Source of the DNA: Micromonospora eburnea
GTDB lineage: Bacteria; Actinomycetota; Actinomycetes; Mycobacteriales; Micromonosporaceae
Direction of reading: 5' to 3'
NCBI RefSeq assembly: GCF_900090225.1
Contig: NZ_FMHY01000002.1
Coordinates: 2,728,001-2,792,000, forward strand
Length of the DNA stretch: 64,000 bases
Part shown: positions 34,247-41,115 of the stretch, piece by piece
Layout: the number at the start of each line of letters is the position of its first letter
Position numbering within the stretch: position 1 is the stretch's first letter
Translations under genes and position numbers: made by a program
The notes under the pieces: model-generated
The model's database searches: none
Told to the model about the DNA's origin: nothing
What the model saw: the letters and a program-made list of their open reading frames with translations, nothing else

Positions 34247-35305
34247 ATGAAGGCACTCGTGTACGGCGGGCCCGGTGAGAAGTCCTGGTCCGAGATCCCG
34301 GATCCCACCATCGCCGACCCCCGCGACGCGATCGTCCGGGTCGACGCGGTCACCATCTGCGGGACCGACCTGCACATCCTCGGCGGCGACGTGCCCGAGG
34401 TCGAGGCCGGTCGGGTGCTGGGCCACGAGGCGGTCGGCACGGTCGTCGCGGTCGGCAGCGGCGTCACCAACCTCAAGGAGGGTGACCGGGTCCTCGCCTC
34501 CTGCATCTCCGCGTGCGGCGTCTGCCGCTACTGCCGGGAGGGCGTCTACGGGCAGTGCCTCGGCGGGGGCGGCTGGATCCTCGGCCACACCGTCGACGGC
34601 GTGCAGGCCGAGTACGCCCGCCTCCCGTTCGCGGACCTGTCCACGTACCGGCTGCCCGGGTCGGTCTCCGACGAGGCGGCCGTGCTGCTGGCCGACATCC
34701 TGCCCACCTCGTACGAGGTCGGCGTGCTCAACGGCCGGGTGCGGCCCGGCGACACGGTCGTGGTGGTCGGCGCCGGCCCGATCGGGTTGGCCGCCATCCA
34801 GACCGCCAGGCTCTACTCGCCCATCCGCATCGTGGCCGTCGACAGGGCGCAGAGCCGGCTCGACGCGGCCAAGCGGTTCGGCGCGGATCTCACCGTGCTC
34901 GCCGACGACGAGCCGCTCGACCTGGTCCGCCTGGTCACCGGCGGGCTGGGCGCCGACGTGGTGATCGAGGCGGTCGGCACTCCGGCCACCTTCGAACTCT
35001 GCACCACCCTGGTACGCCCCGGCGGCCGGGTGGCCAACATCGGCGTGCACGGCAGCCCGGCCACGCTGCACCTGGAGCGGTTGTGGATACGCGACGTCAC
35101 CATCACCACCGGCCTCGTCGACACCCGGACCACGCCGACGCTGCTGAACATGCTGGTCGCGGGCCAGCTCGACGCCGCGCACATGGTGACCCACCGGTTC
35201 GCGCTCGACCAGATCGTCGAGGCGTACGACGTCTTCTCCCGGCCGGCCGAGACCGGCGCCCTCAAGGTCGTGCTCAACCGCGTCCCCGAGGGAGGCAACC
35301 GTTGA
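34247..35305 (+). CDS. Zinc-dependent alcohol dehydrogenase family protein
   Basis: 352 residues, medium-chain dehydrogenase/reductase. Catalytic zinc ligands are in ICGTDLH and LGHEAVG; the structural-zinc lobe has four cysteines in SACGVCRYCREGVYGQC. The NAD-binding motif VVVGAGPIGLAAIQ is central. The substrate is open; closest in style to bacterial iditol/butanediol or alcohol dehydrogenases of this family. A GAGGAG site precedes ATG 34247. The stop overlaps the start of a 38-codon gene, which suggests they are co-expressed. Confidence 0.88.
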   Translation: MKALVYGGPGEKSWSEIPDPTIADPRDAIVRVDAVTICGTDLHILGGDVPEVEAGRVLGHEAVGTVVAVGSGVTNLKEGDRVLASCISACGVCRYCREGVYGQCLGGGGWILGHTVDGVQAEYARLPFADLSTYRLPGSVSDEAAVLLADILPTSYEVGVLNGRVRPGDTVVVVGAGPIGLAAIQTARLYSPIRIVAVDRAQSRLDAAKRFGADLTVLADDEPLDLVRLVTGGLGADVVIEAVGTPATFELCTTLVRPGGRVANIGVHGSPATLHLERLWIRDVTITTGLVDTRTTPTLLNMLVAGQLDAAHMVTHRFALDQIVEAYDVFSRPAETGALKVVLNRVPEGGNR

Positions 35306-35418
35306 ACCGACGGACCGCACGGACCCTCGGTGGGCTGGCCGTCATGGCGGTCGCCGCGCTGGTCGCCTACCCGGTGCCGGTAGGGCGCTGGCGTCGAGCC
35401 TGGCGGGCCCGCGCCTGA
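35302..35418 (+). CDS. 38-residue single-helix membrane peptide (DUF6893-like)
   Basis: TTG 35302 overlaps the alcohol dehydrogenase stop (TTGA) and is preceded by GAGGGAGG with ideal spacing. The product is MNRRTARTLGGLAVMAV then a continued helix and a basic tail (GRWRRAWRARA): one N-in membrane helix with positive charges at both ends. Tiny proteins of this build (DUF6893) are common in actinobacteria and usually missed by gene finders. The family name is from memory of the general pattern, so moderate confidence; function unknown. Confidence 0.55.
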   Translation: MNRRTARTLGGLAVMAVAALVAYPVPVGRWRRAWRARA

Positions 35419-35668
35419 CCGTCGCCGCGCCGTGCCTCCGGTTCCCTCCCCGGAGGCGCGGCGGTCCGCTCGTCCGGAGAGGTCGCGGGTGGACGGTGCG
35501 CCAGGTGTGGGCGATCCGGGCGTCAACCGATTGACCTCCCATGGCGGCCGAATCGGCTGTTCCTATTGCCGCGGGGTGGCCAGGAGGGACAGGATGGCCA
35601 GGCGTGCCGGAAACCTCCCCGTAACCCGCGCGCTGCTGGTCTCTGTCACGAGGAAGTGGGAGTCAGTC

Positions 35669-36058
35669 ATGAGCGACGTGTCGAGCGCCCTGGGTGTGCG
35701 TCTCTACCCGGATCTGGTCGAGCGGGGCGGTCTGGCCCCCGCGCTCGTCGAGACGGCCGCCCGGCACCAGCTCGACCTCGGTCAGGTGACCGCCCCCGAG
35801 CGGGGGCGGGCCCGATTCACCGGCGCCGAGCTGAGCTCCGACCAGGGCGTCGTCCGTGTCGGCCTCGGCTCCCAGGCCCGCTACTTCATGATCGATCTAC
35901 GGGTGGCGGGGCAGGTCGAGGCCCGGGGTGACGCCACCGACCTGCTCCAGGTGGCGCAGGTGGCCGACGCCTGGCGAGGCGGAGCGACGCTCCCCGACCT
36001 CACCGCGCGGTTTCCGTTCATGGAGGCGATGAAGCGCCACCCGGTCGCCCACGCGTAG
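35669..36058 (+). CDS. DUF6193-like small protein
   Basis: 129 residues. It starts MSDVSSALGVRLYPDLVERGG and ends with VADAWRGGATLPDLTARFPFM, a C-terminal signature I associate with DUF6193 proteins found near natural-product and polymorphic-toxin-type loci in actinobacteria. No signal or membrane segment; no obvious catalytic residues. ATG 35669 is preceded by GGGAG. It stands alone, about 250 bp after the previous gene, with nothing adjacent that tells its job. The family assignment is tentative. Confidence 0.65.
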   Translation: MSDVSSALGVRLYPDLVERGGLAPALVETAARHQLDLGQVTAPERGRARFTGAELSSDQGVVRVGLGSQARYFMIDLRVAGQVEARGDATDLLQVAQVADAWRGGATLPDLTARFPFMEAMKRHPVAHA

Positions 36059-36558
36059 CGGCCGGTCGGCCACCGGCCTGCCGGATCGCCGGTCGGGGGC
36101 GCCGCCTGCCGTCCACCGATCCGCCCGCGGCGGCGCCAGCGAACGGTAGCCAGTGCCCGGCTGGGGCGCTGCCGCCGAGGCTGCCCCTCGCTGCCCGGGC
36201 GTCGAGGCCGTCCGGCACCTTGCGATATTCGGGGTAAGCCGCGAAATGCGCCTCAAATCCCCTCGGTGTGCCTACGCTGGCGAGCAGGGGACAGACGTCC
36301 CGTCGGGCGTACGTGTTGCCGCGCCGAGGCCGGGCTGCCGTGTCTGGCCGCGGCCGGGCCCATGCGGCGGCTCGTCCCGACCGGCGACGCGCTGTCCGCG
36401 TTCGATGATCAATCAGGTTCGCCACCGATCGTGGCCGCGTCACAGCGCGTCAGGCCCGACGGACAACCGTGGCCGCCGCCCGCCCGAGGCCGTCGAGGCG
36501 GACACCCCGCCGGGCCCTCAGCCGGCGTCGAGCCGGACGACCATCGACAGGAGTGGGC
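36059..36558. other. Intergenic region before the urea transporter gene
   Basis: 500 bp without a convincing gene in any frame. It contains the small hairpin GGGAC/GTCCC at about 36289-36302 and an A+T-richer patch around 36219-36260 that may hold a promoter. I looked for guanidine or other riboswitch motifs ahead of the urea transporter and did not find a consensus. Confidence 0.4.
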
Positions 36559-37554
36559 ATGAGCAGCATCGCCGAACCGTGGCGGCGACTCACCGGGCGT
36601 AACAAGGTGGTCGAGTTCGTCGACATGTGCCTGCGTGGCGCGGCGCAGGTGATGTTGCAGAACAACCCGCTGACCGGTCTGCTGATCCTCATCGCGATCG
36701 GGGTGGGCGCCGGTCTCGCCGGAGCGCCCCGGCTGGTCGGCGGCGCCATCGTCGGCGTCGCCGTCGGCACCGTCACCGCCCTGCTGCTGCGGGCGGACGC
36801 CGACTCCGTACGGCAGGGACTGTTCGGCTTCAGCCCGCTGCTGACCGGCATCGGGGTGCTGCTCTTCCTGCGCGGCGGCGCCCTGCTCTGGCTCCTCGTG
36901 GTCTTCGGGGCCGCGGCCACCACCATCACCACGCTCGCCCTGACCCCGGTCACGCGGACCTGGGGGCTGCTGCCGTTCACCTTCCCCTTCGTCCTGACCA
37001 CCTGGGCCGTGCTGATGGGCGCCTACCAGTTTGCGGCGGTGACCGTGGCGACACCCGGCCGCCCGGCGCTGCCCGGAACGACGCACGTGGCGCCGGCGTC
37101 GCCGGTGGCCGACGTGGTCCCTGGCATGATCGAAGGCATCGCCCAGGTCTACCTGATCCCGAGCGCCGTCGCCGGGGCGATCATCGTGCTCGCGTTGGCC
37201 GTGAACTCGCTGCGTGCGGCGCTTTTCGCGATCATCGGCACGGTGGTCGCCACGCTCGTGGCGATCTGGTACGAGGCCGGGGCATCGGCCGTCGATGCCG
37301 GGCTGTGGGATTTCAACGCGGTGCTGACCGCCATCGCGCTGGGCGCGGTGTCCTACCGGCCCACGCTCGCGGCGATCCTCTACACGCTGTTCGGCATCAT
37401 CGCCACGGTCTTCGTCCAGGCGGCGCTCACCACGGTGCTGGAACCGTTGGCGATACCGACACTGACCGCGCCGTTCGTCATCACGACGTGGCTCTTCCTG
37501 CTCGGGAAGCGGCATTTCGGCCCGGACCGGCCAGCGCCGGCGGCCGCACGATGA
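36559..37554 (+). CDS. Urea transporter (UT family)
   Basis: 331 residues with about ten membrane helices and the internal repeat of the UT fold. The hallmark segments NNPLTGLLILIAIG near residue 35 and GLFGFSPLLTGIGVL near residue 93, and in the second half WDFNAVLTAIALGA, correspond to the urea-selectivity filter repeats. UT proteins are passive urea channels. ATG 36559 follows GACAGGAG. No urease genes are in the window, so its use in this organism (urea uptake or release) is unclear. Confidence 0.82.
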   Translation: MSSIAEPWRRLTGRNKVVEFVDMCLRGAAQVMLQNNPLTGLLILIAIGVGAGLAGAPRLVGGAIVGVAVGTVTALLLRADADSVRQGLFGFSPLLTGIGVLLFLRGGALLWLLVVFGAAATTITTLALTPVTRTWGLLPFTFPFVLTTWAVLMGAYQFAAVTVATPGRPALPGTTHVAPASPVADVVPGMIEGIAQVYLIPSAVAGAIIVLALAVNSLRAALFAIIGTVVATLVAIWYEAGASAVDAGLWDFNAVLTAIALGAVSYRPTLAAILYTLFGIIATVFVQAALTTVLEPLAIPTLTAPFVITTWLFLLGKRHFGPDRPAPAAAR

Positions 37555-37731
37555 ACTCCTTTCCGAGCTGAGACCGGAGGCAGGCTGCTGACCGCGGTGC
37601 CGTGTGGCGGGCCGCCGAACCGGAGCCGGACCGGCGCGAGAGCCCTCGCGAATATTCATTGCGGTGCCCCGGCGGTGCCCCCTACTTTGAGTGGGCAACG
37701 TCAACCGGTTCCACACCCCGGGGAGCACACC

Positions 37732-37854
37732 GTGTCGCAGCAGAATCGCACCTCGACCGAGCGGCCCACGCCGCGCGGCGGTGCCCTGCTGCCGGAACTC
37801 GGCCGGGGCCGCTGCCGACGGCAGCGGTGGCAACCGGGGTGGCGGCGCGACTAG
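37732..37854 (+). CDS. Possible 40-residue basic protein
   Basis: GTG 37732 lies 6 nt after GGGGAG. The product begins MSQQNRTSTERPTPRGGALL and continues as a strongly basic Arg-rich tail. There is no known family, no Cys, and no membrane segment. It is followed by a terminator-like hairpin and then the tRNA array. The good ribosome site is the main support; coding potential of such a short GC-rich frame is hard to judge. Confidence 0.3.
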   Translation: MSQQNRTSTERPTPRGGALLPELGRGRCRRQRWQPGWRRD

Positions 37855-37874
37855 CGCCAGCGCGAAGACCGCGC

Positions 37875-37908
37875 AGCCGCCCGCCCCGTGACCAGGGACC
37901 GGGCGGCT
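37875..37908 (+). terminator. Hairpin before the tRNA array
   Basis: AGCCGCCCG (37875-37883) pairs with CGGGCGGCT (37900-37908), followed by CCTTCTGTC. It lies 19 nt before the first tRNA and would insulate the array from upstream transcription. Confidence 0.5.
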
Positions 37909-37927
37909 CCTTCTGTCACGGGGTCCG

Positions 37928-37999
37928 AGGGGCGTAGCTCAACGGAAGAGCACCGGACTCCAAACCCGACGGTTGCAGGTTCGAATCCTGCCGCCCCTG
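37928..37999 (+). tRNA. tRNA-Trp (CCA), weak anticodon stem
   Basis: Acceptor AGGGGCG/CGCCCCT, D-arm GCTC/GAGC with a 7-nt loop, T-arm GCAGG/CCTGC with TTCGAAT. Anticodon loop CTCCAAA gives CCA. A1-T72 and discriminator G match Trp identity. The anticodon stem has only three pairs (A57.C65 and C53.A69 mismatched, numbered from 37900), unlike the normal 5-bp stem, so it may be a poor or specialised tRNA. CCA end not encoded. Confidence 0.7.
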
Positions 38000-38101
38000 C
38001 TCGATCGTCCCGGCCGCCCGCCGGCGACGTCGCTCCTTCTCAACTCCACAGTGGACGGCATGAGCACCATCCCGGCCGGCGCCCGAGCGCCGGCCGGGCA
38101 T

Positions 38102-38174
38102 CCGGGACGAGGGAGCTGGCTGACCCGCTCGCCTTGGGCGCGAGAGACACGCGGTTCGATTCCGCGGTCCCGGA
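38102..38174 (+). tRNA. tRNA-Pro (TGG)
   Basis: Acceptor CCGGGAC/GTCCCGG is perfect; D-stem GGG/CCC with 10-nt loop containing GG; anticodon stem CTCGC/GCGAG with loop CTTGGGC, anticodon TGG; T-stem CGCGG/CCGCG with TTCGATT. C1-G72 and discriminator A match bacterial Pro identity. No encoded CCA. Confidence 0.85.
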
Positions 38175-38178
38175 CTTC

Positions 38179-38204
38179 GGCGAACGGCGGTTCCGCCGTT
38201 CGCC
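38179..38204 (+). repeat. Perfect inverted repeat between two tRNA genes
   Basis: GGCGAACGGCGG (38179-38190) and CCGCCGTTCGCC (38193-38204) form an uninterrupted stem with a tiny loop, between tRNA-Pro and tRNA-Glu. It could be a terminator or a processing hairpin in the array transcript. Confidence 0.6.
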
Positions 38205-38206
38205 AC

Positions 38207-38279
38207 GGGCCGTTGGAGCAATTGGCAGCTCACCCGGTTCTCACCCGGGAGGCTACGGGTTCGAGTCCCGTACGGCCTA
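38207..38279 (+). tRNA. tRNA-Glu (CTC)
   Basis: Acceptor GGGCCGT/ACGGCCT (G1.T72 wobble), D-arm GAGC/GCTC with loop AATTGGCA, anticodon stem CCCGG/CCGGG with loop TTCTCAC, anticodon CTC, T-stem ACGGG/CCCGT with TTCGAGT, discriminator A. All stems intact. It differs strongly from the usual actinobacterial tRNA-Glu, which starts GCCCCC. Confidence 0.82.
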
Positions 38280-38304
38280 CGCCTGGTCCCACCACGGACC
38301 ACCC

Positions 38305-38378
38305 GCGGTTGTAGCGCAGTCAGGCAGCGCGTCACCTCGCCACGGTGAAGATCGCCGGTTCGAATCCGGCCAGCCGCT
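38305..38378 (+). tRNA. tRNA-Gly (GCC) with C33
   Basis: Acceptor GCGGTTG/CAGCCGC, D-arm GCGC/GCGC, anticodon stem TCACC/GGTGA with loop TCGCCAC, anticodon GCC, T-stem GCCGG/CCGGC with TTCGAAT. G1-C72, C2-G71 and discriminator T are the Gly identity set. Position 33 is C, where almost all elongator tRNAs have U. Confidence 0.8.
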
Positions 38379-38408
38379 CGGACATCACCCCAGATCAAGG
38401 AGACGACG

Positions 38409-39608
38409 ATGGGTTTCACCCCGCTGGCCGGTACCCGGGCGCCGGTCCGGGTCTGGACCGACCCGTACGCCATCGAGGCGCAGGCGGCCCGGCAGCTGCG
38501 CAACATCGGCGCGCTGCCCTGGGTGCACGGGGTCGCCGTCATGCCGGACGTGCACTTCGGCAAGGGCGCCACCGTCGGTTCGGTCATCGCGATGCGGCAG
38601 GCCGTGTCGCCGGCCGCGGTCGGCGTCGACATCGGCTGCGGCATGTCGGCGGTACGCACCTCGCTCACCGCCGCCGACCTGCCCGACGACCTCGCCGGGC
38701 TGCGTACGGCGATCGAGGCGGCCATCCCGGTCGGTTTCGCCATGCGTGACGACGCGGTCGACCCGCGCCGGATCCGCGGCCTGGAGCAGCGCGGCTGGGA
38801 CGACTTCTGGCGGCGCTTCGCCACCCTCGACCGGAGGGTGGCGCAGCTGGAGACCCGGGCCCAGCGCCAGCTCGGCACCCTCGGCGGCGGTAACCACTTC
38901 ATCGAGGTCTGCCTGGAGCGGGGTGGCCCGGACGACGGCCAGGTCTGGCTGATGCTGCACTCCGGGTCCCGCAACATCGGCAAGGAACTGGCCGAGCGGC
39001 ACATGGCGGTGGCCCGTCGCCTGCCGCACAACGTCGACCTGCCCGACCGGGACCTCGCGGTGTTCCTCGCCGGCACGCCGGAGATGGACGCCTACCGCCG
39101 GGACCTCTGGTGGGCGCAGGAGTACGCGCGCCGCAACCGGGCCGTCATGCTCGCCCTGCTCTGCGGGGTGGTGCGCGACGAGTTCCCGCACGTGACCTTC
39201 GACGAGCCGATCTCCTGCCACCACAACTACGTGGCCGAGGAGACGTACGGCGGGGTGGACGTGCTGGTGACCCGCAAGGGCGCCATCCGGGCCGGCAAGG
39301 ACGACCTGGGCATCATCCCGGGGTCGATGGGCACCGGGTCGTACATCGTGCGTGGCAAGGGCAACCCGGACGCGTACTGCTCGGCCTCGCACGGCGCCGG
39401 GCGGCGGATGTCGCGCGGGCAGGCGAAGCGGACGTACAGCACCGCGGACCTGGCCGAGCAGACGGCCGGCGTGGAGTGCCGCAAGGACGCCGGGGTGGTG
39501 GACGAGATCCCCGGCGCGTACAAGGACATCACCCAGGTGATGGCGCAGCAGGAGGACCTGGTCGAGGTGGTGGCACACCTCAAGCAGGTGGTCTGCGTGA
39601 AGGGATGA
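38409..39608 (+). CDS. rtcB: RNA-splicing ligase RtcB
   Basis: 399 residues, GTP-dependent RNA ligase that joins 2',3'-cyclic phosphate (or 3'-phosphate) to 5'-OH ends. Metal and catalytic motifs: VGVDIGCGM (Asp74, Cys77), GGGNHFIE, LHSGSRNIG, CHHN, and SHGAGRRMSR with the guanylylated His328. AAGGAGA is 5 nt before ATG 38409. The gene sits 30 nt after tRNA-Gly and 41 nt before tRNA-Arg, so it may share a transcript with the tRNA array. No RtcA, archease or RtcR-like sigma54 regulator is nearby. Context suggests repair of cleaved tRNAs, which is inference. Confidence 0.93.
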   Translation: MGFTPLAGTRAPVRVWTDPYAIEAQAARQLRNIGALPWVHGVAVMPDVHFGKGATVGSVIAMRQAVSPAAVGVDIGCGMSAVRTSLTAADLPDDLAGLRTAIEAAIPVGFAMRDDAVDPRRIRGLEQRGWDDFWRRFATLDRRVAQLETRAQRQLGTLGGGNHFIEVCLERGGPDDGQVWLMLHSGSRNIGKELAERHMAVARRLPHNVDLPDRDLAVFLAGTPEMDAYRRDLWWAQEYARRNRAVMLALLCGVVRDEFPHVTFDEPISCHHNYVAEETYGGVDVLVTRKGAIRAGKDDLGIIPGSMGTGSYIVRGKGNPDAYCSASHGAGRRMSRGQAKRTYSTADLAEQTAGVECRKDAGVVDEIPGAYKDITQVMAQQEDLVEVVAHLKQVVCVKG

Positions 39609-39649
39609 AAGACGATCGGCGCCCTCACGGGGGCGGGCGCCGGTCGCCC

Positions 39650-39722
39650 GCCCCGGTGGCGCAGCGGAGAGCGCGCCGGTCTACGAAACCGGAGAGCCCA
39701 GGTTCGAATCCTGGTCGGGGCA
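39650..39722 (+). tRNA. tRNA-Arg (ACG)
   Basis: Acceptor GCCCCGG/TCGGGGC, D-arm GCGC/GCGC with loop AGCGGAGA, anticodon stem CCGGT/ACCGG with loop CTACGAA, anticodon ACG, T-stem CCAGG/CCTGG with TTCGAAT, discriminator A. All stems pair. Read as ICG if A34 is deaminated. No encoded CCA. Confidence 0.87.
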
Positions 39723-39746
39723 CGGTCCGCCGCTCGGCGGACGCCA

Positions 39747-39819
39747 TGCGAGCTGGTGCAACTGGCAGCACATCCGTCTCTGGAACGGAAGGTTGGAGGT
39801 TCGAGTCCTCCGCTCGCAG
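39747..39819 (+). tRNA. tRNA-Gln (CTG)
   Basis: Acceptor TGCGAGC/GCTCGCA, D-arm GTGC/GCAC with loop AACTGGCA, anticodon stem TCCGT/ACGGA with loop CTCTGGA, anticodon CTG, T-stem GGAGG/CCTCC with TTCGAGT, discriminator G. U1-A72 and G73 are the Gln identity bases. Confidence 0.87.
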
Positions 39820-39823
39820 CGCT

Positions 39824-39868
39824 GCCCTCGTAGCCCAACTGTCAGGAGGCAGCGGCATGAGGCGCCGC
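39824..39868 (+). pseudogene. 5' half of a tRNA-Leu (GAG)-like gene
   Basis: GCCCTCG (39824-39830) can serve as a 5' acceptor strand, followed by TA, a D-arm GCC/GGC (39833-39835/39848-39850), and a perfect anticodon stem GCGGC/GCCGC (39852-39856/39864-39868) with loop ATGAGGC, anticodon GAG. No T-arm and no 3' acceptor strand CGAGGGC follow. It looks like a truncated last member of the array. Confidence 0.5.
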
Positions 39869-39988
39869 GCCGATCTGCCGTCCACTGCGGGGTTGACCGC
39901 CGCCCAGTTTGCCGGGATAGCGGAGGCGGTGGGAACCGCACTTCGCTAACCCGCCCGCGCGGCCCTCCGCTTCGCTAACGTCAGTAGC

Positions 39989-40204
39989 GTGGCGATCGTG
40001 AGGGTGCGGCTGCGCGGCGGGCCGTACGACGGGGTGGCGGTGAGCTGGGACGTGCCGGATGCGGACGACCCGCCGATGACGTACGACCTCAAGCTGCACG
40101 GGCCCCATGAGGCGACGGAGAACGTGGAATACCACCGGGTGGAGCAGGCGCCTGACGGGGCGGCCGAGTGGATCTACGCGGTCCCCGGTGCCGCTGCCGG
40201 ATAG
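39989..40204 (+). CDS. Small conserved-looking protein, function unknown
   Basis: 71 residues starting VAIVRVRLRGGPYDGVAV and containing EYHRVEQAPDGAAEWIYA. No membrane or signal segment; mixed alpha/beta composition. No family recognised. GTG 39989 has no Shine-Dalgarno site but TAACGT at 39976-39981 sits 7 nt upstream, so the transcript may be leaderless. CTTCGCTAAC occurs twice just upstream (39942 and 39970 region). Convergent with the GerMN lipoprotein gene, 8 nt apart. Confidence 0.6.
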   Translation: MAIVRVRLRGGPYDGVAVSWDVPDADDPPMTYDLKLHGPHEATENVEYHRVEQAPDGAAEWIYAVPGAAAG

Positions 40205-40212
40205 GTGCGGCG

Positions 40213-41115
40213 CTAGCCACTGGCGGCCATGACGACGGGAACTGCCACGACGTCGACCCGGGAGCCGTCCTGGGGCGACACCTCGTACACCTCGATGGTG
40301 CCCGGTCCGGTGGTGGCCCGCCGGTAGCCGACGTTCATCCGGTAGGCGCCGCGGCAGCCGGAGCCGCAGGCGGCGAGGGTGAATCCGGTGCCGATCTCCC
40401 GGCCCGCCGCGTCCAGCACCCGGACGCTGACGGTCGCCTCGAAGACCTCGGCGGTCCCGGTGACGGTGACCGGGCTGGTGACCCGGTCGCCGACCGCCGG
40501 GGCGGTCACCACGATCGGCGGCAGCAGGTCGGCGTAGTCGTCGCGTCCGGTCGGTGCGGCGCCATCCACGGTGAAGGCCACCCGGCGTACGGCGGGAAAC
40601 TGGGTCAACGTCCAGACCACCTGGGCCCGGCGGAGCCGGGCGGTCGCCGCGCCGCCGGTGTCGAAGCCGGCCGGCGGGACCAGCGTGGCGACCCCGCCGG
40701 CGATGTGGCTGACCTGCGTGCCGGGCGGGAGCAGGGTGGCCATGCCGGTGGCGGCCTCGGCCCCGGACGGGCCGGCGGCAAGCTCGGTGAGCGCCAGCCG
40801 GGAGGTGGCCAGGGTGGCGGGCCGGGTACGCCGGGCCGGCACGAGCCGGCCGTCGCGGGTGAACCACAGCTCCACGGTGATCGTCCCGTCCGGGCCGGGC
40901 GTCCTGCCGGTGGTCGGGCCGGTCGTGCCGGCGGCCGGGGTACGCGCACCGGACGAGGCGACGGCGGCGGGTGTGCCGGGTGCCGTGCCCGTCGGGGTGG
41001 CGCCGGGGGTGGGGGAGGGGCCGGCCGGGGCCGGTCCGAGGGTGCCGGTCCGGGCCGGGGCGCAGCCGGCGGTGAGCAGCAGCGGCGCCACGAGCAGGGT
41101 GATCAGGCATCGCAT
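40213..41115 (-). CDS. GerMN-domain lipoprotein (with Gmad2-like domain)
   Basis: 300 residues. The signal peptide ends with the lipobox LLTAGC. A Thr/Pro/Ala linker is followed by a GerMN domain (ITVELWFTRDGRLVPARR, then LTELAAGPSGAEAATGMATLLPPG) and a C-terminal Ig-like Gmad2 domain (VTSPVTVTGTAEVFEATVSV). LpqB, the lipoprotein partner of MtrAB in mycobacteria, also has a GerMN domain; this protein is much shorter and lacks LpqB's beta-propeller. It overlaps the histidine-kinase gene by 13 bp and is last in a regulator-kinase-lipoprotein operon, so it may modulate the kinase. Confidence 0.82.
   Translation of the reverse strand: MRCLITLLVAPLLLTAGCAPARTGTLGPAPAGPSPTPGATPTGTAPGTPAAVASSGARTPAAGTTGPTTGRTPGPDGTITVELWFTRDGRLVPARRTRPATLATSRLALTELAAGPSGAEAATGMATLLPPGTQVSHIAGGVATLVPPAGFDTGGAATARLRRAQVVWTLTQFPAVRRVAFTVDGAAPTGRDDYADLLPPIVVTAPAVGDRVTSPVTVTGTAEVFEATVSVRVLDAAGREIGTGFTLAACGSGCRGAYRMNVGYRRATTGPGTIEVYEVSPQDGSRVDVVAVPVVMAASG

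Noticed and set aside
36059..36558. Riboswitch before the urea transporter gene
   Set aside because: Only a short hairpin with an unremarkable loop is present; no guanidine-class consensus elements.
39110..39949. 279-codon plus-strand frame overlapping the rtcB 3' end and the Arg/Gln tRNAs
   Set aside because: It reads through rtcB out of frame and across two intact tRNA genes; not a real protein.
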